Below are positions 39,001-46,810 of a stretch of DNA of 64,000 nucleotides, piece by piece (position 1 is the stretch's first letter; the number at the start of each line of letters is the position of its first letter). Source of the DNA: Corynebacterium pseudogenitalium. GTDB lineage: Bacteria > Actinomycetota > Actinomycetes > Mycobacteriales > Mycobacteriaceae. A program made the translations under genes and the position numbers. The notes under the pieces were generated by a model, which saw only the letters and a program-made list of their open reading frames with translations, did not search any database and had not been told where the DNA came from. The DNA lies in assembly GCF_024453815.1 (NCBI RefSeq), contig NZ_CP072934.1, positions 1-64,000 on the forward strand. Direction: 5' to 3'.

Positions 39001-39403
39001 CAATCCCCCGAATCGTCTTCCCCGAGAAGTGCGTAGTTGCGAACACCATCACGTCATACAGGTGCTTCAGCGCCTGCAGCGCCTCATCGCTGGTGATGTG
39101 CGCTTCGCTGTGCACCGCGGTGTTGCCGGCCTTGCGCAGGATGTGCATCTTGGAACGGATCGTCTCCGACAGCAGGCGCGAGAAGTCCGGGTTGGTCAGT
39201 GTATCGAAGATGTTGGACTGTTTCTCCAGCCCATTCAGCGCCGCGATATGCCCAATGACCTGCTCTAACACGAACCGGGATTGGAACATCGACGCGCGCG
39301 GGTTGGTCAGCGCGGCATCCTCCGCATTGCGACACTCAATAATGAGCTGGGGCCATGCTTGCCCAACGAAGCCAAAGTTGGACGGACGTGGAGTGATGCT
39401 CAC
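36017..39403 (-). CDS. hsdR: Type I restriction enzyme R subunit (EcoEI-type)
   Basis: The 1,128-residue product is the motor and nuclease subunit of a type I restriction-modification system. It has a DUF4145-like N-terminus, a coiled coil (about 165-210), and the HsdR nuclease domain (about 220-300) with PITPMLEEAGF-like start and VDYVLLD...VVEAKKASRS, the PD-(D/E)xK active site. The helicase motor has Walker A ATGTGKTRVS near 388-397 and DEAHRS near 483-488. The C-terminal region is EcoEI type. hsdM-hsdS lie on the same strand but 11 kb upstream, an unusual separation. The 5' gap faces the AlbA_2-type gene and carries the CTCGAAAC operator-like element. Confidence 0.9.
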   Translation of the reverse strand: MSITPRPSNFGFVGQAWPQLIIECRNAEDAALTNPRASMFQSRFVLEQVIGHIAALNGLEKQSNIFDTLTNPDFSRLLSETIRSKMHILRKAGNTAVHSEAHITSDEALQALKHLYDVMVFATTHFSGKTIRGIAPFDVEILKQAPRQAALNQRQMMALAAKEKSAREQADLYKLQLDEAQQRELEKAAGYEEEIAKLREQIRKQQEKLTPPAPQLAVDEAQTRRDIITPMLEEAGFVRGRTLIEEYPVAGMKVDYVLLDTQGVPIAVVEAKKASRSINDGRQQAAIYADAIGNATGRVPLIFYTTGYEVRFWDRDADLPGGAGYETRTIESYPTVRAMEALIARRDKRQPLSAHSATITEIAGRPYQLEMIQSVAEAFGKGKRRALLVMATGTGKTRVSIATVSMLLEAGWIRNVLFLADRKALVTQAHAAFNEHLAEAVPVNLTTNPAGEGQVYVNTYQTMIGMIGEGQRFNSFDFDLIIVDEAHRSIYQRYRRIFDYLDALVVGLTATPRSNLSHDTYTFFGCEPDTPTGYYSLSRAIEEGNLVPYEVFSGSTTFMRRGISYGELTPEQQLEWENAEWGVDEHGDPLSAPQEVNAAEINAKLLNRDTIRKVLRQVIDKGLKVDGADRLGKTIIFARNQAHADLIADEYRAIFPTTATRAEVITHGVYNAEALIAEFKQPDSGLDIAISVDMLDTGIDVPEVVNLVFFKPVYSPTKFWQMVGRGTRLRPDLFGPAVDKTCFYIFDYCDNVRQFSGTTNTTEGSHQISLSQRSFTTRARLLLTATDEVRGDVAKHLSDAVRSVPHRSILVPTEARAYLERFSDATPWLTADADTHQQAVTALAPLPFAATGDKEQARRFDYLIYQLELGLFEERGDWDALAEKVATIAAALLQKTNIPTVANNAALLEAIAGPQWWDGVTYRDLEHARKTVRGLTVFLDKAQRAVVITDIEDELGELEQSTLQATGGTQRESSVVEEELRRALEGNTTSLALRKLRNAQQLSTHDLDELRQLLLNAHVDGAAELADTHQAKLGLFLREVVGMDAAAVEAHFEELLHSTDLNSVQRTFLNTVVSEVIRNGVVEAHELTQPPFDENGSIMDIFHENVGVVLQLRDSLEQLNNTAMPTAG

Positions 39404-39466
39404 CTGATCGCCTTTCTTCCCGGTGCGCTCGTTCGCCTGCGCGTTATTCTATACCGTTGCGTTGTG

Positions 39467-39557
39467 GCTCGAAACCTACTCGAAACATGCTCGAAACGGA
39501 TTTACATGTTTTGACCTGGGTATATCACCCTACTCGAAATCGTTTCGAGTAGGGTGA
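39467..39557. promoter_or_regulatory. CTCGAAAC repeats plus 33-bp palindrome
   Basis: CTCGAAAC occurs at 39468, 39479 and 39490, exactly 11 bases apart, all in the same direction. At 39525-39557 lies TCACCCTACTCGAAA-TCG-TTTCGAGTAGGGTGA, a palindrome with perfect 15-bp arms that contains the same core. The palindrome covers the ribosome binding site of the AlbA_2-type gene and faces the hsdR start 150 bases away. A related element lies at 50260-50336. Confidence 0.75.
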
Positions 39558-39562
39558 TCCAC

Positions 39563-40945
39563 ATGAATACTGCGGTAAAGGTTGATGAGTTACTTACGCG
39601 CCCCGAAGATCAGTGGTTTGAGCGGAAATCGTTTCGTATTAAACCGAAGGATCTTGCGAAGGCGATTATCGCGTTTGCCAACGCCGAGGGCGGGGTCATC
39701 GCTGTCGGTATCACTGATCGACAATTCGATGGGTTGCCTAGCGCACGGCAGGACAACGACTTACGACAATCGGCGTTTGATCACACCGATCCAACGGTTC
39801 GAGTCGAGATCGAGAGCCTTCGCATTGATGACGCCACTTCTGTATACCTATTCCATATTTTGCCTAGTGAGCGTGTACATTATTCCAATTCGGGGGAGTG
39901 CTTCCTGCGCATCGGGGATGAAACGAAGCAGCTGGGCCCCGACGGCATTTTAGAGTTGCGGTATTTGAAGGGGGAGCAGCAGTTTGATGCAATTGTTCCA
40001 CCACGTGCTGAGCCTGGAGACCTCGATATGGCGCAGGTCGAGCGGTATGCGGAGGCGATTGGTTCGGCCTCGGCCCAAGATGCGTTGAGGGCGCGAAACT
40101 TGGTAGATAGGGTCGGCAACCCGCGGACAGCAGCATTGTTGCTTTTCGGAAAACATCCGCAGGAGTTCTTTCCAAACGCTCATGTTCGTGTGGTCCAGTT
40201 CAATGACATAGATCGGTTGCCGGGTCATGGTCAGCAAATTCTTTACGACGAACGCTTCGACGGCACCCTGCCAGAACAGATTCAGCAGGCCAGAACTGCG
40301 ATTAGCAAGATTCTTCCAAAAGTGCGCCGTCTTGTGGGCAGTGGGCTTTTTGAAGAGGAGGATTTGATCCCGCCGGATGTGTGGCTAGAGGGTTTGGTGA
40401 ATGCGGTGATCCACAGGTCTTACAGTATGGCTGGGGATCACGTCAGGTTCGAGATCTATCCTGATCGGGTTGAGGTGTCTAGCCCTGGCAGGTTCCCTGG
40501 CTTGGTGGACCCGTCGAAACCCGAAGCAATTGCGAGGTTTGCAAGAAACCCGTTGATTGCGCGTGGGACTGCTGAGTTGCGGATTGGGCAGGAGTTGGGG
40601 GAAGGGATTCGACGAATGATCGCTGGTATGCGAAAGGCGAGTTTTGCAGACCCAGTGTACCGGCAGACAAGTGGCAGTGTTGTCTTGACATTGAAGGCAG
40701 TGCAACGCCTCGACGAGTCGCTTCGTGCGGACTTGCCGCGCTACTCAACAGAGGTGCTTGCAGCCTTGCAGGCAAGCCCACATCCCTTATCGACGGGCCA
40801 AGTGGCCAACGCCCTTCACCTCTCGAACCCTCCCGTCCGCCGTGCTCTGCAAGCACTCCGGGACGCTGGACTCGTGCAGTGGAACGGAAGCGGTTTGAGG
40901 GATCCTCGCGCAACATGGTCAGCGGTCAGCCCGCTGCGTTACTGA
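39563..40945 (+). CDS. AlbA_2-domain/HATPase transcriptional regulator-like protein
   Basis: The 460-residue protein has an N-terminal AlbA_2 (Schlafen AAA_4-type) domain: EDQWFERKSFRIK near 14-26, then FANAEGGVIAVGITD near 39-53. A HATPase-like domain follows (LEGLVNAVIHRSY near 275-287, FEIYPDRVEVSSPGRFP near 294-310), and a C-terminal winged helix (LSTGQVANALHLSNPPVRRALQAL). Members often sit by type I restriction genes and are predicted regulators. ATG at 39563 is chosen because AGGGTGA precedes it; a GTG at 39554 is possible. The palindrome over its ribosome binding site suggests autoregulation, perhaps also of hsdR. Confidence 0.82.
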   Translation: MNTAVKVDELLTRPEDQWFERKSFRIKPKDLAKAIIAFANAEGGVIAVGITDRQFDGLPSARQDNDLRQSAFDHTDPTVRVEIESLRIDDATSVYLFHILPSERVHYSNSGECFLRIGDETKQLGPDGILELRYLKGEQQFDAIVPPRAEPGDLDMAQVERYAEAIGSASAQDALRARNLVDRVGNPRTAALLLFGKHPQEFFPNAHVRVVQFNDIDRLPGHGQQILYDERFDGTLPEQIQQARTAISKILPKVRRLVGSGLFEEEDLIPPDVWLEGLVNAVIHRSYSMAGDHVRFEIYPDRVEVSSPGRFPGLVDPSKPEAIARFARNPLIARGTAELRIGQELGEGIRRMIAGMRKASFADPVYRQTSGSVVLTLKAVQRLDESLRADLPRYSTEVLAALQASPHPLSTGQVANALHLSNPPVRRALQALRDAGLVQWNGSGLRDPRATWSAVSPLRY

Positions 40946-40968
40946 TACATGACCAACGAACAAAAGTT

Positions 40969-40986
40969 CCCCACGGGTGCGTGGGG
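40969..40986 (+). terminator. Short hairpin after the AlbA_2-type gene
   Basis: CCCCAC and GTGGGG form a 6-bp stem around GGGTGC, followed by AGGTTTG. It lies 24 bases after the stop and before the convergent RloB gene. A weak terminator. Confidence 0.4.
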
Positions 40987-41030
40987 AGGTTTGTGTGGCC
41001 CTCTAGTTAGTCATTACTTTTGCATCGCTT

Positions 41031-41624
41031 CTATAAGGTACGGGATTGAAGATGACGGGCATGGCCCTTTTGCATTGGTGCATTGGGGCGCATTTCGGTC
41101 CAGTGGCGTTTTGCGCGTGCCGTTGCCTCAGGGTATCTCTCGACTGGGAACGTTACCCCGAGTTCTTTCGCATTGCGGCCTGTGAGATAGCGTTCCTTTT
41201 GCAGTACATCGGTCATTTTCTTCGCGTCGCTCCCGCCGTCGTAGAGGTGCCAATACAGCCACTGCTCAAATTGAGGGTTCGTTACTGCGACTGAGATATT
41301 GCTCTTTTGTGCGAGCTGAAGAACATCACCCAGGGTGGTGTGTTGGTCACAATCGACGACTAGGAACGCGCGGTCAAAGTTGTCGGACTTCAGATGGTTC
41401 TCGCATGTATCAAGAACTCGCTTGGGTTCTCCCTTACTAGGTACAACCTTGATGTCCGTGGCCACGTCGTTGGAACGCAGAATTTGTGCGAGCCTTTGGA
41501 AGTAAACTTGCTCAGACTTTCCTTTGTCGCCTTCTACAACAATCAGAAGCCGACTTTTCAGCTTCCGCTTTGCCCTGCTCTTGGGCTTTCTGGGTGTACC
41601 TTTACGCGCTGCCACGTTCCCCAT
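41031..41624 (-). CDS. RloB-family protein (AbiLii-like)
   Basis: The roughly 197-residue product has a basic N-terminus (RKPKSRAKRKLKSR) and the Toprim-like RloB core: LLIVVEGDKGKSEQVYF with the acidic Glu, AFLVVDCDQH (DxD) and NPQFEQWLYWHL, the typical RloB block. ATG at 41624 is preferred; the frame is open to a GTG at 41666. It overlaps the upstream ATPase gene by 23 bases, so the two are coupled. RloA/RloB pairs next to restriction genes are known, and the AbiL abortive-infection system uses AAA ATPase plus RloB. Probably the nuclease-like effector. Confidence 0.82.
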   Translation of the reverse strand: MGNVAARKGTPRKPKSRAKRKLKSRLLIVVEGDKGKSEQVYFQRLAQILRSNDVATDIKVVPSKGEPKRVLDTCENHLKSDNFDRAFLVVDCDQHTTLGDVLQLAQKSNISVAVTNPQFEQWLYWHLYDGGSDAKKMTDVLQKERYLTGRNAKELGVTFPVERYPEATARAKRHWTEMRPNAPMQKGHARHLQSRTL

Positions 41625-42984
41625 TTTCTTGCCCCCGTCGTGTAGGTGATAGTTCTTCAACAGCACTTCGCATTAAACCTGGTAATAGATACGGTAGCGC
41701 GCCGAATCGGCCTTCCAGGTATTGCTTTGCAAGATTTGATGCCGGTTTCAAATCGCGGAAGTCCTGCAAGTTATAGAGCGTACTTGCACCAGAGCTGTCT
41801 TTTTCGGTGAACCAGACTTGCTCTTTCGTCAGGTTCGCAGAAGACTGCGGCTGGAGCAGGGTTACGTCATGTGACGTGAAGATCAGTTGGGCCCCGTGTG
41901 GGTTTGTATCTTGATCTTGGAACAGTGCGACGATTGCTTCGGCGAGAATGGGGTGGAGGCTGGTATCCAGCTCGTCGACGCAAAAAATTGTGCCGTCGCG
42001 GAGCGCTTCTAAGATGGGAACGGCCATGGCGAGCCATGCCAACGTTCCGGATGATTCATCGCGCATGAGAAAGCCGGCGTCGGCGGATTCGTTGCCATGG
42101 TGATAAAACCGCAGTGTTCTGTTTACGAAGTCGTGGTCGATCAGACTTTGGCCTGATAGAGCTTTCCCGGTCGCCTTCAGGCCCCGTGCCGCAGATCGCT
42201 CGAGAATCTTGCGTATTTCCGGGGGTAACTCTCGTTCATCTACATCAATTCGCGTGATTCCGATATCCGCTACTGCTGCGAGTGTGGTGAGTACGTTCAA
42301 CGGAATTCGTTCATCGGCGATATCCGCCGCAATTCGGTCGAGGCGTTGCCGCCGGGCACTGTCGCTGATGTCGTAGAAATCGACGCCAGCGATAATGCTT
42401 CCCACAAACGACTGCAGTTTGTCGTGACCTGCAACGTAGCCACGGGAGAGCACAAGTTCTCGCGGGGCTGGAGATATACGTGGTCCCAGATACTTATGCC
42501 AGCTGGTTATGCCTTGTTCGGCGTCTCTTTCCAGAAGTCGTGTTGGGCGGGAGGAGAAATAACCAAGCAGCAGCTCGTGTTCAATGCGGTTCGCGGAAAT
42601 GGAGAATTCGTAGTGATATCGAATTTCTCGGGCCGCAAGCTCCGGGCCGCCAATGCCACCGGTTAACGTGAAATCGAGTGCAAAGAAGCTGGGGGAACGT
42701 ACAGAGTCCTCATCTAGCTTGAATGGAGATCGACGATTTTTCTGAAATTCAAGCCATCTGCTTGCAGAGCATTGGATTGCCTCCATTGCATAGCGCATTG
42801 CGTCGAGTACCGCCGTCTTTCCTGACGCGTTGGGTCCAAAGATGGCTGCAACCGGTAGAACGGCATCGGCCCAACTCTCACCTTGACGAGGAACTGCGGT
42901 GCGCCAGGAGCTGCGCGTCATTTCCAGCGCAAACTCATCACGGAAGCTACGGTGATTCTCCGCAATAAAGCTAAGCAGTCTCAT
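41602..42984 (-). CDS. AAA/ABC-type ATPase, RloA/AbiLi-like
   Basis: The 460-residue protein is an OLD/RloA-like ATPase: MRLLSFIAENHRSFRD start, Walker A FGPNASGKTAVLDAM near 49-63, signature ESSGTLAWL, Walker B IFCVDELDTSLHP near 333-345 and the H-loop FTSHDVTLL. It precedes and overlaps the RloB gene. The pair is probably an abortive-infection type defence module in which the ATPase senses and the RloB protein acts; that division is inference from related AbiL and PARIS-like systems. Confidence 0.85.
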   Translation of the reverse strand: MRLLSFIAENHRSFRDEFALEMTRSSWRTAVPRQGESWADAVLPVAAIFGPNASGKTAVLDAMRYAMEAIQCSASRWLEFQKNRRSPFKLDEDSVRSPSFFALDFTLTGGIGGPELAAREIRYHYEFSISANRIEHELLLGYFSSRPTRLLERDAEQGITSWHKYLGPRISPAPRELVLSRGYVAGHDKLQSFVGSIIAGVDFYDISDSARRQRLDRIAADIADERIPLNVLTTLAAVADIGITRIDVDERELPPEIRKILERSAARGLKATGKALSGQSLIDHDFVNRTLRFYHHGNESADAGFLMRDESSGTLAWLAMAVPILEALRDGTIFCVDELDTSLHPILAEAIVALFQDQDTNPHGAQLIFTSHDVTLLQPQSSANLTKEQVWFTEKDSSGASTLYNLQDFRDLKPASNLAKQYLEGRFGALPYLLPGLMRSAVEELSPTRRGQENGERGSA

Positions 42985-43066
42985 GGAAGTAAGTTTAGGT
43001 GAGAAAAGCTCATTACGGGAAAAAATTTCCCCAGAAAGGCTTAATAAAGAAAATGATGCGGTTTTA

Positions 43067-43609
43067 CTAACTCACCGATTGCACAATCCTGTACACCGTT
43101 GCTCGGTCGCCTTGGCCACCTTCCATGGTGACGATGCCCTCGCGAAGCAGTGGCGCGAGTCCGTAGCGCACTTGGCCTGTGGAAAGTCCGGTATTGGCTG
43201 CCAGTACGTTCACGGTGATACCGCTACCTGTCGCGGAGAGTGCCTGGTAGATCCGGGGTACGTTCTTGCCCAAGGCTTGGAGGTTGACCAGTAGGTCTTC
43301 CTCGGTCGGGGAGAGTCGGGTATTGGAGCCTATGTCTTCCAGCCGGGCATCGTGTTCTGCGCTGGAGCGGGAGCCTCGTGGGAACAGTACGGTGAATTGG
43401 ACGCTGGTGTTGATGAAGCGGGGCGTCGCTACGCGTGATTCGCGGCAGGAGGTGATCGCTTCGCGGGTGCCGCCGCCTTCGTCAGCGTGGTTGTCCGCGC
43501 GGCGGAACCCCGCGACAGCTTGTGCGCCCCGCGGACAGTTCGACCTGTAGGCAGAGGCCGCCCGGGGTGTCCGCCCCGCCGTCCGCGGAACTTTGTGACA
43601 ACCCGACAC
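43067..43609 (-). pseudogene. C-terminal remnant of an ATP-binding regulator, joined to repeat DNA
   Basis: Only the second half of this 180-codon frame looks like protein: TPRFINTSVQFTVLFPRGS, a helical linker LSPTEEDLLVNL, and a winged helix (VNVLAANTGLSTGQVRYGLAPLLREGIV). This matches the C-terminal end of AlbA_2/HATPase-type regulators. The AlbA_2 and ATPase domains are missing. The first 50 or so codons read through TGTCCGC-type palindromic repeats (43492-43600), so the 5' part was lost at repeat DNA. Expression is doubtful. Confidence 0.65.
43492..43592. repeat. TGTCCGC-type palindromes, minor cluster
   Basis: TGTCCGCGCGGCGGAAC at 43492-43508, CGCCCCGCGGACAG near 43526, and TGTCCGCCCCGC-CGTCCGCGGAAC at 43568-43591 belong to the same family as the array at 48999-50170. 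The following CTTTGTGACAACCCGA block also matches that array. Confidence 0.65.
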
Positions 43610-43736
43610 TCCGTTTCAGGTGAAACATAACTGGTCTGGGAGCAAGCAACAGTTTTACACTTTAACAGTATGGTTTTTGAAGTTTCACACTTTGATGACC
43701 TGCATGTTTAGCAGTTTGAATAGTGGGAAGCCCTCC

Positions 43737-43883
43737 TCAGTGCAAGCCCGTTGCCACAACATCCAGGAGTCCAATTGTTTCATGCCGATTTAGAGCACTA
43801 CTTAGCCATTGTTGAGCGGGTTTATGTTGCGGTGCAGCGGAGTGGAAGGCATAAACGAGAATGTTGACATCAGGAATGATCAT
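43737..43883 (-). pseudogene. Truncated PIN-domain toxin (vapC-like)
   Basis: From ATG at 43883 the frame reads MIIPDVNILVYAFHSAAPQH, the PIN start with the first catalytic Asp (PDVN). It ends after 48 residues at VATGLH-stop, against about 130 for VapC, so the later acidic residues are missing. Its start lies inside the vapB end (14-base overlap), the normal vapBC layout. Presumably inactive. Confidence 0.68.
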
Positions 43884-44112
43884 CGAGTACCGCCCACACA
43901 GCTTCTTTGTTGCTGAGATCAACTAGAGCCGGTCCGCCGCAATCGAAGGAGGGCAGGTTAACGGGGGTGTCTTCGGTACTGATGCGGGCTTCCTTCTTGA
44001 GGGCAGCGCGGACCGCCTCTTCGACGTATGAGCTCAAAGTGACATTGTTGGCTTTGGCTTGGACCTTCGTTTCTTCAAGGAGTTTCGGCGGGAGGTTTAT
44101 CGTCGTGCGCAT
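43870..44112 (-). CDS. VapB-type ribbon-helix-helix antitoxin
   Basis: The 80-residue protein starts MRTTINLPPKLLEETKVQAK and has LSSYVEEAVRAALKK, a clear ribbon-helix-helix DNA-binding fold. The C-terminal tail (LPSFDCGGPALVDLSNKE) is the typical toxin-neutralising segment. The partner toxin is truncated. It may persist as a free regulator. Confidence 0.82.
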   Translation of the reverse strand: MRTTINLPPKLLEETKVQAKANNVTLSSYVEEAVRAALKKEARISTEDTPVNLPSFDCGGPALVDLSNKEAVWAVLDDHS

Positions 44113-44200
44113 ACCTTTAGGGTAGAAAGCATCAAGTCATCATTCAAGAGGTGCAATGATGTATCTGCCTTCAGGAAGCCGTGAAAGGTTGACTGGTGTC

Positions 44201-44563
44201 TTAATTCAGTGCGAGCGTCAGGATCAGTACTCCGATGGAGAATGCGAGCATGCCTAAGCAGTTGATCCAGAATGCGCTACCGAGGAAGTGGGCGCGGACA
44301 TGGGCTGCTGCGGCCGCGCAGAAATAGGCGATGACTCCAATCATGGCTGTGATTCCTACGCCGGGGAACCAGAGGCCGGCAATGAGTCCTACGGCGGCGA
44401 GGCACTTGATGACAATGAGCGCCCACCACCAGTCCTTGGGGAGTTTGACGCCGCTGAGGCAGGCTTCGATGAAGGGGACTGGTTTGAGGGAGAGGGCGGC
44501 GTCGCCAAGCAGAATGGCTGCTAGTAGAAGGGAGGGCCAGGCTGGGGAAGATTCTAGGATCAT
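44201..44563 (-). CDS. DoxX-family membrane protein
   Basis: The 120-residue protein has four membrane helices (SLLLAAILLGDAALS, WWWALIVIKCLAAVGLIAGL, GITAMIGVIAYFCAAAA, LGMLAFSIGVLILTLAL) as in the DoxX family. Its ATG overlaps the tetR stop by 4 bases, so the two form an operon, with the regulator probably controlling it. Role unknown. Confidence 0.8.
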   Translation of the reverse strand: MILESSPAWPSLLLAAILLGDAALSLKPVPFIEACLSGVKLPKDWWWALIVIKCLAAVGLIAGLWFPGVGITAMIGVIAYFCAAAAAHVRAHFLGSAFWINCLGMLAFSIGVLILTLALN

Positions 44564-45135
44564 TGGGTTACTCCGAATGCGGTGTTGAGGCGTTCGATCG
44601 ATGAGGCGGCTTGGGATGTGAGGTGCTCGGTGTCGTAGATTCCGGCGGCCCAGCCGATGAGTAAGCCGAGGTAGACGTTGTACAGCAGGTCGGCGTACTC
44701 GGCCGCATCGGCGCTGCTGAGCCTGGTGCCGAGTCGCAGGGTGATTTCATCGGTCAGGAGCGTTTTGAGTGCGGTGAGCGCTTCGCCTTGATTGCCTTGT
44801 TGGATGAGTGTTGCGCCAAAGGCGCGGGAGAGCTCTTCGTGGCCGGTAAACATCTGGAGGAAAGGTCTCAGGACATCGAGAAGGCTATCGGATTGTCCCC
44901 GGATGTCATCGTGGAGTTCTGAAATGTGTTGGCCAATGGTGCGGATGAGCAGCGTTTGTTTGTCGCCGACTCCCATGACGGTTCCCACGCTAACGCCAGC
45001 TTCGGATGCGATAGTCCGGATGCTGGTGGTGGCGTAGCCCTGAGTGAGGAAGAGTTCGTAGGCGGTGGCTAGGACCTTGCTGACGGTGCCAGCTTTGGCG
45101 GCCGAGCGCGATGAGTGAACGTGTTCAGTGAACAT
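44560..45135 (-). CDS. TetR-family transcriptional regulator
   Basis: The roughly 191-residue protein has the TetR helix-turn-helix (VLATAYELFLTQGYATTSIR, then IASEAGVSVGTVMGV) and a helical C-terminal domain. ATG at 45135 is preferred; the frame is open to a TTG at 45171. Two adjacent palindromes, GAACGTGTTC and GAACATGTTC, overlap the start codon region and are likely its own operators. It heads the tetR-doxX unit. Confidence 0.85.
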   Translation of the reverse strand: MFTEHVHSSRSAAKAGTVSKVLATAYELFLTQGYATTSIRTIASEAGVSVGTVMGVGDKQTLLIRTIGQHISELHDDIRGQSDSLLDVLRPFLQMFTGHEELSRAFGATLIQQGNQGEALTALKTLLTDEITLRLGTRLSSADAAEYADLLYNVYLGLLIGWAAGIYDTEHLTSQAASSIERLNTAFGVTQ

Positions 45136-45139
45136 GTTC
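45117..45139. promoter_or_regulatory. Tandem GAAC(G/A)TGTTC palindromes
   Basis: GAACGTGTTC at 45117-45126 and GAACATGTTC at 45130-45139 are two palindromes, the second perfect, 13 bases apart. They overlap the tetR start codon region, so bound protein would block translation initiation or the promoter. Confidence 0.55.
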
Positions 45140-45197
45140 AAAAGGGTAGCTCTTGATGGTTTCGAGGTCAATGACGCCGAAGTGTTGACAGTTGGCG

Positions 45198-45587
45198 CTA
45201 GGCCAGCGTGGGGAAGACGCGGTCGCGCAGCAGGTGTGCAAGCTCGCGGTCGGGGGCTGCTGGGTTGACCCAGGCGGTGTCGCCGATTTCGGCGGCGGCA
45301 TGGGGTTCGTCGGCGGTGACGGTGCGGGTGTAGGTGAAGATGGTGCCGACGACGACCTCGCCCGGTTCGTTGGCGGCGGGAGCGTCGAAGGTGCCGAGTT
45401 TGTTGAGGCTCTCGGCGTCGAGGGTGAGGCCTACTTCTTCGGCAACTTCGCGCAGGGCGGCGTCGACAAGCGCCTCGCCCGCCTCGGGCTTGCCGCCGGG
45501 CAGTTGGTACTTGGTGGAGGACTTCTTGCGCACGGTAAGCACGTGGCCTTGTGGGTTGCGGATGACGACGGCTGCTACTTCAATCAT
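45198..45587 (-). CDS. Nudix hydrolase
   Basis: The 129-residue protein has a complete Nudix box, GGKPEAGE-x7-REVAEEVGL (about residues 31-53), in a typical MutT-like beta-alpha-beta fold. It hydrolyses a nucleoside diphosphate linked to another moiety; the substrate cannot be told. It is minus strand and follows mntH by 20 bases, so it may share its transcript. Confidence 0.9.
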   Translation of the reverse strand: MIEVAAVVIRNPQGHVLTVRKKSSTKYQLPGGKPEAGEALVDAALREVAEEVGLTLDAESLNKLGTFDAPAANEPGEVVVGTIFTYTRTVTADEPHAAAEIGDTAWVNPAAPDRELAHLLRDRVFPTLA

Positions 45588-45607
45588 GGCTGCTGATTGT
45601 AGGCGGC

Positions 45608-46792
45608 CTAGAGCAGCGGCAGGAGCACGAGGGCGAGATTGAGTGCGATGACCAGCGCGGCAAGCGTCCAGCCCACGGCCATAGACCAGGGTTTCGCGGC
45701 GAACTCACCCATGACGTCCCGGGAGCCGGCATAGCGGAAAAGCGGGATGATGGCGAAGGGGATGCCCAGGGAAAGAAGTGCCTGGCTGACCACCAGTGCC
45801 ATAGTGGGGTCGACCCCGCAGCCGATGATGACCAGCGCCGGGATGAGCGTGACCAGGCGGCGGACTAGTAGGGGGACCTTGATGTGAAGCAGGCCGTCCA
45901 TGATTTCGGAGCCGGCGTAGGCGCCCACTGACGTCGAGGCGAGGCCGCTGGCCAGCAGGCCGATGGCGAAGAGAACGCCGGCCAGCGGGCCGAGGTGGCT
46001 GGCAATCGCCGTGTGGGCCCCGGAGATGGTCTCTGTGCCGTCCACGCCGTAGAGGGCCGAGCCCGCCAGGACCAGCAGGCCCACGTTGACGAGCCCGGCG
46101 ATGGACAGCGCCACGGCGATGTCCGCGCGGGTGCCGGCCAGCACGTGGGGGATTTCCAGGTCGGGGTAGCGCTGCTTGGTCAGGGAGGAGTGTAGGTAAA
46201 TGGCGTGCGGCATGACGGTGGCGCCCAACATGGAGGCGGCCAGCAGGATGCTGTCCTTGCCCTCTAGGCGGGGGATGAGGCCGCCGGCCACGTCGGCGGG
46301 GTCGGGCGGGGCGATGGCGAGGCCGGCAAGGAAGCCGATGCAGATGACCAGGAGCAGGCCGATGACAAGCCCCTCGAACCACTGGTTCTTCTTCTGGAAG
46401 ATGAGGAGAATGATGGAGACCGTGCCGATGATGAGCGCGCCCGCGAACAGGGGGAGGTTGAAGAGGAGTTGCAGGGCAATGGCGCCGCCGATGACTTCGG
46501 CGAGGTCGGTGGCCGCGGCGATGAGCTCGGCCTGGGCCCACATGCCTAGGCGCGCGCGGCGGGAGAGACGCTCGCCCATGATTTCCGGCAGGGAGCGGTG
46601 GGTGACTAGGCCCAGTTTGGCGGAGTGGTACTGGATGAACATGGCCATGAGGTTGGCCACGACGAGTACCCACACCAGGAGGTAGCCGTAGTGGGAGCCG
46701 GCGCTGATGTTGGCGGCTACGTTGCCGGGGTCGACGTAAGCCACTGCAGCAACGAAGGCGGGGCCGGTGAGGCTGATTAAGGTCTTACGCAT
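45608..46792 (-). CDS. mntH: Nramp-family manganese/divalent metal transporter
   Basis: The roughly 394-residue protein imports Mn2+ (or related divalent metal) with protons. It has the Nramp TM1 metal site DPGN (near 21-24), the TM6 block MPHAIYLHSS and about eleven membrane helices. ATG at 46792 is chosen because GGAG lies 6 bases upstream; two earlier ATGs (46798, 46804) exist. The promoter region carries a TTCAA-N4-TTGAA site similar to MntR operators. A metabolic gene inside a defence-rich block. Confidence 0.93.
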   Translation of the reverse strand: MRKTLISLTGPAFVAAVAYVDPGNVAANISAGSHYGYLLVWVLVVANLMAMFIQYHSAKLGLVTHRSLPEIMGERLSRRARLGMWAQAELIAAATDLAEVIGGAIALQLLFNLPLFAGALIIGTVSIILLIFQKKNQWFEGLVIGLLLVICIGFLAGLAIAPPDPADVAGGLIPRLEGKDSILLAASMLGATVMPHAIYLHSSLTKQRYPDLEIPHVLAGTRADIAVALSIAGLVNVGLLVLAGSALYGVDGTETISGAHTAIASHLGPLAGVLFAIGLLASGLASTSVGAYAGSEIMDGLLHIKVPLLVRRLVTLIPALVIIGCGVDPTMALVVSQALLSLGIPFAIIPLFRYAGSRDVMGEFAAKPWSMAVGWTLAALVIALNLALVLLPLL

Positions 46793-46810
46793 AGGCATCT
46801 CCATACCAAA

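Noticed and set aside
36890..39268. Long plus-strand frame opposite hsdR
   Set aside because: The translation is a shadow of the hsdR coding strand with no recognised fold or start signal.
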